DNA of 45,566 nt from an uncultured Bacteroides sp. (GTDB lineage Bacteria > Bacteroidota > Bacteroidia > Bacteroidales > Bacteroidaceae): NCBI GenBank assembly GCA_900546355.1, contig URCM01000013.1:1-45566 (forward strand). The letters run 5' to 3'. Below, piece after piece: positions 15,543 through 24,786 of this stretch (its first letter is position 1; the number at the start of each line of letters is the position of its first letter). Below the pieces are notes generated by a model. It was given only the letters and a program-made list of their open reading frames with translations. It made no database searches and was not told where the DNA came from. A program made the translations under genes and the position numbers.

Positions 15543-18500
15543 ATGGGAAAACAAAGAAAAGGAAAAGGCATGCTGCTTGCACTTGCATGCTCTTTTATGT
15601 TCGGATCTGCCGGCTGGAACAACCTCCTCGCAGCGAATACTCCGATGGCATCTGATGAGAAAGATTCCAGTGTGCTGAATCTCTCATCACAACCTCGAAA
15701 AACCATTACCGGAGTAGTCAAAGACGAAAACGGTGAACCTGTTACAGGAGCTTCCGTTGCCGTCAAAGGCACTGCAGTAGGAGTGATTGCCGATATCGAT
15801 GGCAAATTCTCTCTTTCTTATTCATTCAAACAAGATGATGTTTTGGTCATCAGCTTCATCGGTATGAAAACCATTGAAGAAAAAATAGGAAATCGTACCG
15901 AGTTTACGATTACGATGCATGCTGATGCCACCGACCTTGACGAGGTAGTTGTGATTGGATATGGAACCTCTACCATCAAAGACTTGACCGGTTCGGTAGC
16001 TTCGGTCACCGCCAAGCAACTGGACCAGCTGAACACGACCAATGTATCATCGATGTTGCAGAACTTGGCAAGTGGTGTACAAGTATCGCAAAGCACCGGG
16101 CAACCGGGCGAAACCATCCGTGTGCGTGTACGTGGAGCTACATCGTTAACCGGTTCAAACGAGCCTTTGTATGTCATTGACGGAGTACCCATTGATGACC
16201 CGACCATGCTGGATGCCATCTCACCTAACGACATCCAGTCGATGGACGTGCTGAAAGATGCTTCGGCATCTGCCATCTACGGTTCACGTGCAGCAAACGG
16301 TGTGGTTATCATTACCACAAAGCGTGGAACCGAAGGCAAACCTTCTGTCAGTTTCAACTACAACCTCACTACCGATTTCCAAATAAAGAACTTCCGCATC
16401 CTGTATGGAGATGAATGGCGGAACACAGTACGCAAATTCGCTGAACAAACACTGGTGTTCGACCCGTCAAACGAATATGCACCGGACATTCTTGACCCTA
16501 ATTCAGGAGCTTTGGGAAGTGCCAACACCGACTGGTTTAAAGAAGTAGGACAAACCGGTCTGCGCCACAATGTGGATTTTTCGGTAAGCGGCGGAAACAA
16601 AAATGCCAAATATTTGCTCTCGTTATCTGTACTTGACCAACAAGGCATGGTGAAAGGCGGAGATTTGACCCGCTACAACGCCCGCGTATCGACTGAACTC
16701 AACGTATTGCCTATCCTGCGTTTCGGAATCAATGCCACAATGAGTTATACCGACCAGTCGAATGCCGGCACCTCTTTATTTGCAGCGCAAGGCTACCGCC
16801 CGGATATGCCGATTTACGATGAAAGCGGTGACTTTGACCTGACAACCGGAAGCCCTAACCCTGTAGCGAACACTTACAACCAAGACAACGATGACATTTA
16901 CCGCATCTTGGGTACAGTATACGGAGAAGTAGACATCATCAAGGGACTGAAATTCCGCTCCAGCCTTTCTGCCAATGTGGAATTCAACCAGAACATTTCG
17001 TTCTCTCCCAGCTTCCTCAGCACACGCAACGAAGCCAGCGGCAGCGAAAACCATTACCGTTCTTCAAAAACCGTGTTCGACAATACGCTGACCTACAACC
17101 ATACATTCAACAAGATACACACACTGGACGCAGTAGTCGGCGTATCTTTCGAAAGTTATAGCAGCCGTAGCACGTACATATATGGCGATACTTATCCGCT
17201 GGATGAAATCTACACCAACATTGGAAGTGCGACCAACCTGACCAGTTGGAGTAACGGATACAACGCTTATGGCTTGTTCTCGTCTTTCGGACGTATCAAT
17301 TATCGGTTGATGGACCGCTACCTGTTTACCTTTACCGCCCGCTATGACGGTTCTTCCATGTTCGGTTCCAACAACCGCTACGGTTTTTTCCCTTCGGGAG
17401 CAATCGCATGGAGACTGTCGCAAGAAGATTTCTTGAAAGATGTGCGCTTCATTGATGACTTGAAGATTCGTTTCAGTGCCGGTACCACTGGAACACAGAA
17501 CCTGACCAGTTTTTCGAACCGGGACTTGTATGAAGCCGGAAGTTACAACGGACGCCCAGCCATCATCCATTCGCAAGTAGGAAACCGTGACATCCGATGG
17601 GAAAAATCGGTACTATACGACTTCGGTGTAGACTTCTCTTTCTTCAACTACAAACTTGCAGGCTCTATTGGAGGATACATCAAGAATACGAACGACTTGA
17701 TTTGGGCATACGACTTCCCTTCGAGTGCAGTGGGCGGAAGCATGTCGATGAACCGCAATGTAGGAGCCGTAACCAACCGAGGCGTGGAAATCAACCTGAC
17801 CTCGCATCTTATCGCAAATAAAGATTGGAACTTGCATCTGTCGTTCAACCTGGCACACAACAAAAACAAAGTGACCAAACTGGTTGCGGAAGGTGCTACC
17901 CAGACTGCTATGGAAGGAGTCATCGTACAAGGCAGCAGCAACCAGGTTTTGGCAGAAGGTTATCCGATGGGAGCATTCTTGGGATATGCACACAACGGCA
18001 TCATCCAAAGTTGGGACCGTGTGAACGAACTGAACGCATATGCACAAGAATCAGGACAAGATTATTATAATGGCAACGAATTGAAGCCCGGTAATCTGGA
18101 ATTGGTAGACAAGGACGGGAACGGTAAAATAGAAACATACGACCGGGTCATCATCGGTTCGCCCGACCCCGATGTATATGGAGGTTTTACAGCTGACGTA
18201 AGATACAAACGCTTCTCACTGTTCGCCAATTTCGGTTATCAGATAGGAGGTCAAAAACTGTATAACAAAGCCATCCAGAATCTTCCCGGACAATTATGCG
18301 GTTTGATTGATTACGGATTGGATGACCGCTGGTCGCCCGAAAACCCCAACGCTACCTTACCTGCACTGTACATCGGTGAAGGCGTTCCAAGCTTTACAGA
18401 CTTAGAATTGTTCGATGCTTCTTTCTTCCGTTTGCAAGAAGTACGCCTGACTTATGATTTGCCGTTAGGCAAAGTAGTAAAAGGTCAAGTCTACTTAGCA

Positions 18501-18644
18501 GCTACCAATCTGTTCACCATCACGTCTTATCCCGGGACAGACCCTGCAACCGTATCCACCTCGTCGAATTATGGAGGAAACTACGAAACATCTACTTACC
18601 CTGGATTCCGCTCGTTATCGGTCGGCATTAAATTTAACTTATAA
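15543..18644 (+). CDS. SusC-like TonB-dependent outer-membrane transporter 1
   Basis: This 1033-residue outer-membrane glycan importer has an N-terminal signal region, a CarboxypepD_reg-like domain about residues 56-125 (GVVKDENGEPVTGASVAVKG), and the SusC signature LDEVVVIGYGT near 131. A plug domain follows with DVLKDASASAIYGSRAANGV, then a 22-strand-type barrel ending SLSVGIKFNL. With the SusD protein 21 bp downstream it would form the lidded importer that uses TonB energy. The divergent GH65-like enzyme suggests an alpha-glucoside substrate (inference). There is no STN domain, so signalling to an anti-sigma factor is not expected, unlike the second SusC at 40319. Confidence 0.93.
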   Translation: MGKQRKGKGMLLALACSFMFGSAGWNNLLAANTPMASDEKDSSVLNLSSQPRKTITGVVKDENGEPVTGASVAVKGTAVGVIADIDGKFSLSYSFKQDDVLVISFIGMKTIEEKIGNRTEFTITMHADATDLDEVVVIGYGTSTIKDLTGSVASVTAKQLDQLNTTNVSSMLQNLASGVQVSQSTGQPGETIRVRVRGATSLTGSNEPLYVIDGVPIDDPTMLDAISPNDIQSMDVLKDASASAIYGSRAANGVVIITTKRGTEGKPSVSFNYNLTTDFQIKNFRILYGDEWRNTVRKFAEQTLVFDPSNEYAPDILDPNSGALGSANTDWFKEVGQTGLRHNVDFSVSGGNKNAKYLLSLSVLDQQGMVKGGDLTRYNARVSTELNVLPILRFGINATMSYTDQSNAGTSLFAAQGYRPDMPIYDESGDFDLTTGSPNPVANTYNQDNDDIYRILGTVYGEVDIIKGLKFRSSLSANVEFNQNISFSPSFLSTRNEASGSENHYRSSKTVFDNTLTYNHTFNKIHTLDAVVGVSFESYSSRSTYIYGDTYPLDEIYTNIGSATNLTSWSNGYNAYGLFSSFGRINYRLMDRYLFTFTARYDGSSMFGSNNRYGFFPSGAIAWRLSQEDFLKDVRFIDDLKIRFSAGTTGTQNLTSFSNRDLYEAGSYNGRPAIIHSQVGNRDIRWEKSVLYDFGVDFSFFNYKLAGSIGGYIKNTNDLIWAYDFPSSAVGGSMSMNRNVGAVTNRGVEINLTSHLIANKDWNLHLSFNLAHNKNKVTKLVAEGATQTAMEGVIVQGSSNQVLAEGYPMGAFLGYAHNGIIQSWDRVNELNAYAQESGQDYYNGNELKPGNLELVDKDGNGKIETYDRVIIGSPDPDVYGGFTADVRYKRFSLFANFGYQIGGQKLYNKAIQNLPGQLCGLIDYGLDDRWSPENPNATLPALYIGEGVPSFTDLELFDASFFRLQEVRLTYDLPLGKVVKGQVYLAATNLFTITSYPGTDPATVSTSSNYGGNYETSTYPGFRSLSVGIKFNL

Positions 18645-18665
18645 ACCTATAAAAATAAAGACATC

Positions 18666-20153
18666 ATGAAGAAATATATATTCGGCCTGCTTCTTGCTTT
18701 AGGAGTTGCTTCGTGCGACATTGTCGACGTACTTGACAAAAAGCCTGCTTTCGAAGCCGATTTGGAAGGTGCCATCACCAATCCGGAAACCGTTGAACTT
18801 GCTTTGAACGGTATTTATTACAACCTTCCCGGAAATGGATTCAACGTCATCTTTCCCACCACGGGAGGTCCGTTCAAGGCAGGAACCTTGCGCCGTCAGG
18901 AATTTACCGGCGAAGTGGGAAACACCATTTATTATTCGGAACGCTATTATCCTACCTTATCTTATAGCGATACCTACGAATGGGATGACGATTACAGCAT
19001 CATCAAAAACGCGAACTACCTGGAAGAAGCCCTCAACGGAATCGATGCAGGAGCCTTCGAAGGCAACCGGAAAGAAGAAGTGTTAGGCGAAATCTATTAT
19101 CTGCGTGCCTTCGCCTACTTCCGTTTACTGGTGCGCTATGGTGAATATTGGGACGAAACCAGTCCGTACGGCCTCATTATCCGCAACGAAAATCCCTCGG
19201 TAGAGAATGCCAAAAAGCCAAGAGCCACCGTAGCCGCTTCTTACGAAGAAATCTTAAGACAAGTGGAAGTAGCCATCGAAAAAGCACCCGAATGGTCGAA
19301 TTCCGCCCAAGCTTCCAAACAAGCGGCCCGCGCATTGAAAGCCAAAGCCCTTTTCTACAGCGGGAAGTACCAGGAAGCCATTCAGGCAATCGATGAAGCG
19401 GTAGATACCAACCAGAATTTGCCAGAAGCCAATTACGGTGACATCTTCGATAAATTCACGACATCGGAAGAAATCTTATTCGCAAGATTCTACGACCAGA
19501 ACGATGCTGCCAATACTTCTACCCGGGAAACGGCATACGGCAACAGCACCTTGAAAAACCAAGGCTACTGGGGACCCAGCAAAGAATATGTAGCACTGGT
19601 AGGCGATGACCCACGTGCACAAGCCATTTTTTCAGATGTAGACAGTCTGGAATACCGGGGAACAACAGCATACAACCTGAAATCTGTCAAGAAGTTCCTG
19701 AATGCGGCCAACAACATGCCCATCATTTTCAGCCGGGTAGCCGAACTATACCTGATGAAGGCAGAAGCACTTTACCGTACAGGAGCATCTATCTCTACGG
19801 CATACGCCCCAATCGAAAAAATCCGTCAACGGGCAGGAGCAACCATCCAAATCCCCACAACCACGGAAGAGTTGGAGGATGCTATTTTCAACGAATGGAT
19901 GATTGAAATGTCTTTCGAGAACTGGCACGAATGGTTCACCCAGCTTCGCTTCGCCGGATTTACGGAACGTCCGGACTTTACACGTCTCTTCCAGTTGAAC
20001 ACAACACTGAAAGAAAACTACGATGAAGAATGCGAAGCCTCGGCCAGCCAAGGAGAAGCTTACTATCAGCGAATCATCGACCGGCGGATAGAAGCTATTC
20101 CGTCAAGCGAACGGAACTCAAACGAATTAGCCGAACAAAACCCCGGATATTGA
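18666..20153 (+). CDS. SusD-like glycan-binding lipoprotein 1
   Basis: This 495-residue surface lipoprotein has a lipobox-type start (LLLALGVASC, Cys17). The SusD fold shows in TPR-like helices such as REEVLGEIYYLRAFAYFRLL-type sequence near residues 135-160 and the conserved C-terminal region (FSRVAELYLMKAEALYRTG, then YAPIEKIRQRAG). It ends EQNPGY, the usual SusD tail. It caps the SusC barrel encoded 21 bp upstream and binds the glycan. Confidence 0.92.
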   Translation: MKKYIFGLLLALGVASCDIVDVLDKKPAFEADLEGAITNPETVELALNGIYYNLPGNGFNVIFPTTGGPFKAGTLRRQEFTGEVGNTIYYSERYYPTLSYSDTYEWDDDYSIIKNANYLEEALNGIDAGAFEGNRKEEVLGEIYYLRAFAYFRLLVRYGEYWDETSPYGLIIRNENPSVENAKKPRATVAASYEEILRQVEVAIEKAPEWSNSAQASKQAARALKAKALFYSGKYQEAIQAIDEAVDTNQNLPEANYGDIFDKFTTSEEILFARFYDQNDAANTSTRETAYGNSTLKNQGYWGPSKEYVALVGDDPRAQAIFSDVDSLEYRGTTAYNLKSVKKFLNAANNMPIIFSRVAELYLMKAEALYRTGASISTAYAPIEKIRQRAGATIQIPTTTEELEDAIFNEWMIEMSFENWHEWFTQLRFAGFTERPDFTRLFQLNTTLKENYDEECEASASQGEAYYQRIIDRRIEAIPSSERNSNELAEQNPGY

Positions 20154-20181
20154 TAACGAACGATAATGAAATCGGAATAGC

Positions 20182-20211
20182 GGACACAGGGACAGCATTG
20201 TCCTTGTGTCC
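20182..20211 (+). terminator. Hairpin terminator after SusD-1
   Basis: GGACACAGGGACA (20182-20194), loop GCAT, and TGTCCTTGTGTCC (20199-20211) form a 13-bp stem with one G-U pair, followed by TGATTTTTCC. It would partly or fully separate susCD from the thioredoxin-fold gene at 20254. Confidence 0.75.
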
Positions 20212-20253
20212 TGATTTTTCCGATCTATCTTCAAACCTAATAAACAAACTGAT

Positions 20254-21429
20254 ATGAAAAAATACATTCTTACCACCCTCATCGCCTTATGCGGACTTTT
20301 TTCCGTACAGGCACAAGAAGCGGGAATCAATTTCCTGCACTGTTCATGGCAAGAAGCCATAAACAAGGCAAAAGCCGAAAACAAACTGATATTCATCGAC
20401 TTCTACACCCAATGGTGCGGACCTTGCCTCAACATGGCACAGGAAGTGTTCTCATTGCCTACAGTAGGCTATTTCTATAACAACACATTTGTCAACCTGA
20501 AGATTGACGCAGAGAACGGAGAAGGTGTGACATTAGCCAAGAAATACGGCGTGCGCCTCTTCCCTACTTATGCCTTCATCGACCCGCAAACCGAAGAAAT
20601 GGTGCACTACAGCAGTAGCCGCCAGACTCCGGAACAGTTCATCCAAACCGGAAAATGCGCGCTCAATCCGGAAACCCGTTCACCTTACCTGATAGCGGAA
20701 TATAAAAAAGGGAACCGCGGACGCGCGTTCCTGATAGACTACATCAACTACCAGCATACCATCTATGCACGGCAAAACGTGCAAACCGCATTCGATGAAC
20801 TGATTGCGGGAGGCGCCAAGCTGACCGACACGGATGTATGGGAAGTATTTGTCAATACCATTTCAGGCATCACTCCTTACCTGAAACAGGTATCGGACAA
20901 CTATGCCGACTTCTGCCAACGCTTCGGCAAGAAAGCGGTCGACGCCAAACTTGCCAAAGAAACCACTTACGGCGATTTGGCAGAGATTAAGGCTTTATGC
21001 GACTTCGAAGGCAAAGCGTTCAATTGCCGCCTGATAGAAACCAACAGCCTGATCCAAGCCAAAAACTACAACCAGGCAGCTACCGAAATCGATGCCATGA
21101 TAGCCGACACCACGGTCAACCAGCAAGAACTGATCCAGCGCCTGAAGTTCATTGCACGCATCAGCAACTATACCTACAAAGGCGAAATACCTGATGCATG
21201 GTTCAACAAATGTATGGAGTACCTGCGCTACATAGCCTATAACCAGACCGACCGCGATGAAGCATACATCCATCAGGAATATGCAGCGGCATTGGAAGAA
21301 GTCATACGCCGTCAGGCAAAGGGCAAACCCGTCCCACCTTGCCTGCTTTCGGAGCCGGAACACGGCAAGAAGACATATTCCATGCGCCCCGACGCATTGA
21401 AAATGAAACCTGTCCGGAAAAAGAAATAA
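20254..21429 (+). CDS. Secreted thioredoxin-fold protein
   Basis: This 391-residue protein has a signal peptide (ending FSVQAQ) and a thioredoxin domain about residues 25-150 with the redox pair C55-GPC58 (FYTQWCGPCLNMAQEVF). The following 240 residues are helical and not recognised. It probably acts in the periplasm as a disulfide reductase or oxidase. It follows SusD by 100 bp across a hairpin, so it may be co-regulated or separate. Similar proteins accompany some Bacteroides polysaccharide loci, but the partner here is unknown. Confidence 0.8.
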   Translation: MKKYILTTLIALCGLFSVQAQEAGINFLHCSWQEAINKAKAENKLIFIDFYTQWCGPCLNMAQEVFSLPTVGYFYNNTFVNLKIDAENGEGVTLAKKYGVRLFPTYAFIDPQTEEMVHYSSSRQTPEQFIQTGKCALNPETRSPYLIAEYKKGNRGRAFLIDYINYQHTIYARQNVQTAFDELIAGGAKLTDTDVWEVFVNTISGITPYLKQVSDNYADFCQRFGKKAVDAKLAKETTYGDLAEIKALCDFEGKAFNCRLIETNSLIQAKNYNQAATEIDAMIADTTVNQQELIQRLKFIARISNYTYKGEIPDAWFNKCMEYLRYIAYNQTDRDEAYIHQEYAAALEEVIRRQAKGKPVPPCLLSEPEHGKKTYSMRPDALKMKPVRKKK

Positions 21430-21446
21430 ACTTAACCGTTAAACTC

Positions 21447-21500
21447 AAAGAAACGGAGATACAGAACAAACAAAAGAAAAGGCTGTATCTCCGTTTCTTT
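21447..21500 (+). terminator. Strong hairpin terminator after the thioredoxin-fold gene
   Basis: AAAGAAACGGAGATACAG (21447-21464) pairs perfectly over 18 bp with CTGTATCTCCGTTTCTTT (21483-21500), around an 18-base A-rich loop. The U-rich right arm gives a classical terminator. Because both arms are A/T-ended it could work in both directions. Confidence 0.85.
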
Positions 21501-21546
21501 TTCCGCAAACAAAGCCATTTATCCACTCTCCCAATCCTCCATAGTC

Positions 21547-21630
21547 AGGACTGGGGTCCTAATAGCTCAAGACTCCAGTCCCAGTAGGCTCAGGACTCCA
21601 GTCCTGGCTACTCAGGACTGAACGAGGACT
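21547..21630. repeat. Short tandem palindromic repeats, 22-23 bp period
   Basis: Units start at 21547, 21569, 21592 and 21614 with AGGACT (AAGACT in the second). The first three carry the dyad AGGACT-CC/GG-AGTCCT (GGTCCT and AGTCCC in units 1 and 2). A further AGGACT is at 21625. Spacing is 22, 23 and 22 bp. It lies in the 260-bp gap between two convergent genes. Confidence 0.8.
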
Positions 21631-21689
21631 CTGATACCTCGGACCGGGCAGCCGCCTGGCCTTGCGAAAGCAACCGCAATCACGTCCAT

Positions 21690-23021
21690 TCAAACGCGGC
21701 GCAAGGTCAGTTTCAACACCACATAACCTAAGATACCAGCCAATACAGTCCCAACCAACACACCCAGTTTCGCCTGGCTCAACAAGGCTTCATCGACCAC
21801 CCCAAACGAAAGGTTGGCGATGAAAAGCGAGACGGTAAAGCCGATGCCTCCCAATAATGCCACTCCCGCCGTATTCCTCCAATTCATCCCTTGCGGCAAA
21901 GAAGTGACGCGCATACGGACCGCCAGCCATGTAAAAGAGTAAATCCCCACAAATTTGCCCAGCACCAAGCCCAACACTACGGCGTATGTCACCAGGCCCG
22001 CTATTTCTCCGCTGCCGTTTCCCGAAAGCGTAATGCCTGCATTGGCAAAAGCAAAGAGCGGCATAATCAGGTAGTTCACCATCCCGTGCATCCGGTCTTC
22101 CATGAACTGAAGAGGCGAAATCACCTTGTCGGAAGCCGACTCGATACTCTTCAACGCATCTATCTGATTGGGAGTAAGGAGAATGCTGCTCTTGTCGAAA
22201 TGGGGAAACCCGGCAATGTTCTCACGGATGCGCGTGATGTATTTCTTCACGTTCAGGCAAGGAATGGAAGGAATGGTGAATGCCACCAGCACCCCTGCAA
22301 TCGTGGCGTGCACGCCAGACTGGAGGAAAAGATACCACACCACGATGCCAGACACACAATAGAACGTGCGCGACATCACCTGCATCCGGTTGGCTATCAA
22401 CAGGATAGCAAGAACGATGAATGCAGCCAACAGATAACCTCCAGCCAAATGGGAGGTATAACAAAAGGCAATAACCAGGATACCTCCGATGTCATCGACC
22501 ACCGCAAAAGCAGTCAGGAAGATTTTCAGACTCAAGGGAATCCGCTTGCCGAACAAACTGAGTACCCCCAACGAAAAGGCAATGTCGGTAGCCATCGGAA
22601 TAGCCAACCCACCCGATGCCGGTGTGCCTGCCGTCATCAGGTAATAAATAACCATCGGAACAATCATCCCGCCTACCGCCGCGATAATGGGAAGCAATGC
22701 CTGGCGCAGGCTGGAAAGTTCGCCCACCAATACTTCCCGCTTGATTTCCAGACCTACGGAGAAGAAAAACACCGCCATCAAGGCATCGTTGATAAATGCC
22801 ATCAGCGTAAGCGGATCGCCGTGATGGCTGAACAGGTTGAACTCTCCCACTTGCAACGATACCGGATGATTCCAAAACGCATGATAAGCTTCTGCCCAAG
22901 GCGAATTGGCTATCACCATTGCCAGCACGGCTACAACCATCAGCACCATACCGCCATTGACACGGTGTTTCAGGAAACTCAGGAACGCATAATCGAAGGT
23001 TTTCAAAATCGGGTTACTCAT
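21690..23021 (-). CDS. nhaA: Na+/H+ antiporter NhaA
   Basis: This 443-residue inner-membrane protein has about 11-12 hydrophobic helices. NhaA hallmarks are present: FINDALMAVFFFSVGLEIKR near the N-terminal third, ATDIAFSLGVLSLFG, and FAVVDDIGGILVIA holding the paired aspartates that bind sodium, then GGIGFTVSLFIANL. It exchanges internal sodium for protons and supports pH and salt homeostasis. Length is slightly above the E. coli protein (388) because of a mid-protein hydrophilic insert (VISPLQFMEDRMHGMVN) typical of Bacteroidetes forms. It is monocistronic, with its own promoter at 23109-23140. Confidence 0.95.
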   Translation of the reverse strand: MSNPILKTFDYAFLSFLKHRVNGGMVLMVVAVLAMVIANSPWAEAYHAFWNHPVSLQVGEFNLFSHHGDPLTLMAFINDALMAVFFFSVGLEIKREVLVGELSSLRQALLPIIAAVGGMIVPMVIYYLMTAGTPASGGLAIPMATDIAFSLGVLSLFGKRIPLSLKIFLTAFAVVDDIGGILVIAFCYTSHLAGGYLLAAFIVLAILLIANRMQVMSRTFYCVSGIVVWYLFLQSGVHATIAGVLVAFTIPSIPCLNVKKYITRIRENIAGFPHFDKSSILLTPNQIDALKSIESASDKVISPLQFMEDRMHGMVNYLIMPLFAFANAGITLSGNGSGEIAGLVTYAVVLGLVLGKFVGIYSFTWLAVRMRVTSLPQGMNWRNTAGVALLGGIGFTVSLFIANLSFGVVDEALLSQAKLGVLVGTVLAGILGYVVLKLTLRRV

Positions 23022-23108
23022 AATTCTTCTGTTTGTTTTTACCTAAATAGCTACGAAATGCAACGGCACACGGAACAAAGCCATCCATGCCTATACGCTT
23101 GATAAAAA

Positions 23109-23140
23109 CAAACATACGCTTTCTTTTGTTCATTTGCAAA
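23109..23140 (-). promoter_or_regulatory. nhaA promoter
   Basis: Minus strand TTTG (23140-23137), a 20-base spacer and TATGTTTG (23116-23109) match the Bacteroidetes consensus. It predicts a 5' UTR of about 80 bases. Confidence 0.75.
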
Positions 23141-23190
23141 CAAAGAATTGCACGAACATCGGACAAAAGGATAAGAAACACATGCAAACG

Positions 23191-23222
23191 TTTGATTGAC
23201 TGAACGAAAATTCCTACTTTTG
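23191..23222 (+). promoter_or_regulatory. Promoter of the rlmL-like operon
   Basis: TTTG (23191-23194), a 20-base spacer and TACTTTTG (23215-23222) match the consensus. The predicted start is about 25 bases before ATG 23256. Together with the nhaA promoter it makes a compact divergent control region. Confidence 0.8.
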
Positions 23223-23255
23223 CACCATCATTTGAAATTACGTAATTAGAATAAG

Positions 23256-24767
23256 ATGAATCAAGAATTTGAGCTGATCGCCAAGACCTTCCAGGGACTG
23301 GAAGAAGTGCTGGCACAAGAACTCACCGAACTGGGAGCCGAGAACATCGAAATCGGACGTCGTATGGTATCGTTTACCGGAGACAAGGCCATGATGTACC
23401 GCGCCAATTTCTGCTTGCGCACCGCTATCCGCGTATTGAAACCTATCAAACATTTCCAGGCAACTACCGCCGATGAGGTATACGATGCCGTAAAGAGCAT
23501 CGAATGGGAAAACTACATGGACAACATGACCAGCTTTTCGGTCGACTCGGTAGTATTCTCGGAAATGTTCCGTCACTCTATGTTCGTGGCTTACAAAGTG
23601 AAAGACGCCATAGTCGACTATTTCCGCGAAAAGACTGGAAGCCGTCCTTCGGTACGTATCAACAACCCCGACCTGACCTTGAACATCCACGTAGCGGAAG
23701 ACCAATGTACGCTTTCCTTGGATAGTTCAGGCGAATCGCTCCACCGTCGCGGATACCGCCAGGAGCAAGTGGAAGCACCGCTGAATGAAGTGCTTGCTGC
23801 GGGCATGATTCTGATGACCGGCTGGCGGGGAGAGTGTGACCTGATAGACCCGATGTGCGGTTCGGGCACCATTCCTATCGAAGCAGCCCTGATAGCACGC
23901 AACATTGCCCCCGGTGTGTTCCGCAAAGAGTTCGGATTCGAGAAATGGAAAGACTTCGACCAGGAACTGTTTGATGAAATCTATAACGACGACTCGAAGG
24001 AACGCGAATTTACCCACAAGATATACGGATACGACAACAATCCGAAAGCCATCGGAATAGCTACAAACAACGTGAAAGCGGCAGGCGTAACGAAAGAAGT
24101 CACCTTGAAACTGCAACCTTTCCAGCAATTCGAGCAGCCTGCGGAAAAGAGCATCATCATCATGAACCCTCCCTATGGAGAGCGTATCTCTTCGGACGAC
24201 CTCTTAGGACTTTACCAAACGATAGGCGAACGGCTGAAACACGCATTCATAGGCAACGACGCTTGGGTGTTGAGCTACCGCGACGAGTGCTTCGACCAAA
24301 TCGGACTGAAGGCATCAGCCAAAATTCCGCTCTTCAACGGCGCACTGGAATGCCAATTCCGCCAATTCCAGATTTTCAACGGAAAATACAAAGAATTCCG
24401 CTCGGAGAATCCCGATAAGGAATTCAAGACCAAACGGGAAGAAAAACCATCCCGTTCGCGCCACCACGGGGAGAAAGTGGAATACGGACGGAAAGAAGGC
24501 AAAGACCGTTTCCGTAGCGGACGCCGCCGGGATGATGACCGCCCGCCGTTCCACTTCCGTAAGGCTGAAGACGGTAAGGATTTCACACGCGAACGGAAAC
24601 GGGAATTCAATCATGAAGAACCCAAACGCTTTTCACGCCGCGACGGAGACACTGACCGCAAATCTCCACGCCGCTTCTCACGCGATGAGAAAGACGACAG
24701 ACGCGCACAGATTCCAGCCTATATGCGTTACATACACCGCCGTAGAAAACCGGAAGAGGAAAATTGA
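23256..24767 (+). CDS. THUMP-domain class I rRNA methyltransferase (RlmL N-terminal-type)
   Basis: This 503-residue protein is related to the N-terminal half of RlmL, which makes m2G2445 in 23S rRNA. A THUMP RNA-binding domain covers about residues 1-165. The Rossmann methyltransferase has the SAM motif DPMCGSGT starting at D198 and the catalytic NPPYGER from N304. Residues about 386-503 are an unusual charged tail rich in Arg, Lys, Asp and Glu (RSRHHGEKVEYGRKEGKDRF-like), probably disordered and RNA-binding. It is the first gene of a tight + strand cluster extending to mnmD. Confidence 0.85.
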   Translation: MNQEFELIAKTFQGLEEVLAQELTELGAENIEIGRRMVSFTGDKAMMYRANFCLRTAIRVLKPIKHFQATTADEVYDAVKSIEWENYMDNMTSFSVDSVVFSEMFRHSMFVAYKVKDAIVDYFREKTGSRPSVRINNPDLTLNIHVAEDQCTLSLDSSGESLHRRGYRQEQVEAPLNEVLAAGMILMTGWRGECDLIDPMCGSGTIPIEAALIARNIAPGVFRKEFGFEKWKDFDQELFDEIYNDDSKEREFTHKIYGYDNNPKAIGIATNNVKAAGVTKEVTLKLQPFQQFEQPAEKSIIIMNPPYGERISSDDLLGLYQTIGERLKHAFIGNDAWVLSYRDECFDQIGLKASAKIPLFNGALECQFRQFQIFNGKYKEFRSENPDKEFKTKREEKPSRSRHHGEKVEYGRKEGKDRFRSGRRRDDDRPPFHFRKAEDGKDFTRERKREFNHEEPKRFSRRDGDTDRKSPRRFSRDEKDDRRAQIPAYMRYIHRRRKPEEEN

Positions 24768-24786
24768 ATTTAAAATCCCAACCTAT

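Noticed and set aside
21547..21630. CRISPR array
   Set aside because: Units are 22-23 bp in direct tandem with no unique spacers and no cas genes.
21891..23102. 403-codon + strand open frame
   Set aside because: Antisense to nhaA, rich in His, Gln and Arg, with no domain; a shadow of the biased codon pattern of the real gene.
24532..24786. Upstream extension of the DPP-IV-like gene
   Set aside because: Overlaps the methyltransferase gene; the signal peptide clearly begins at 24787.
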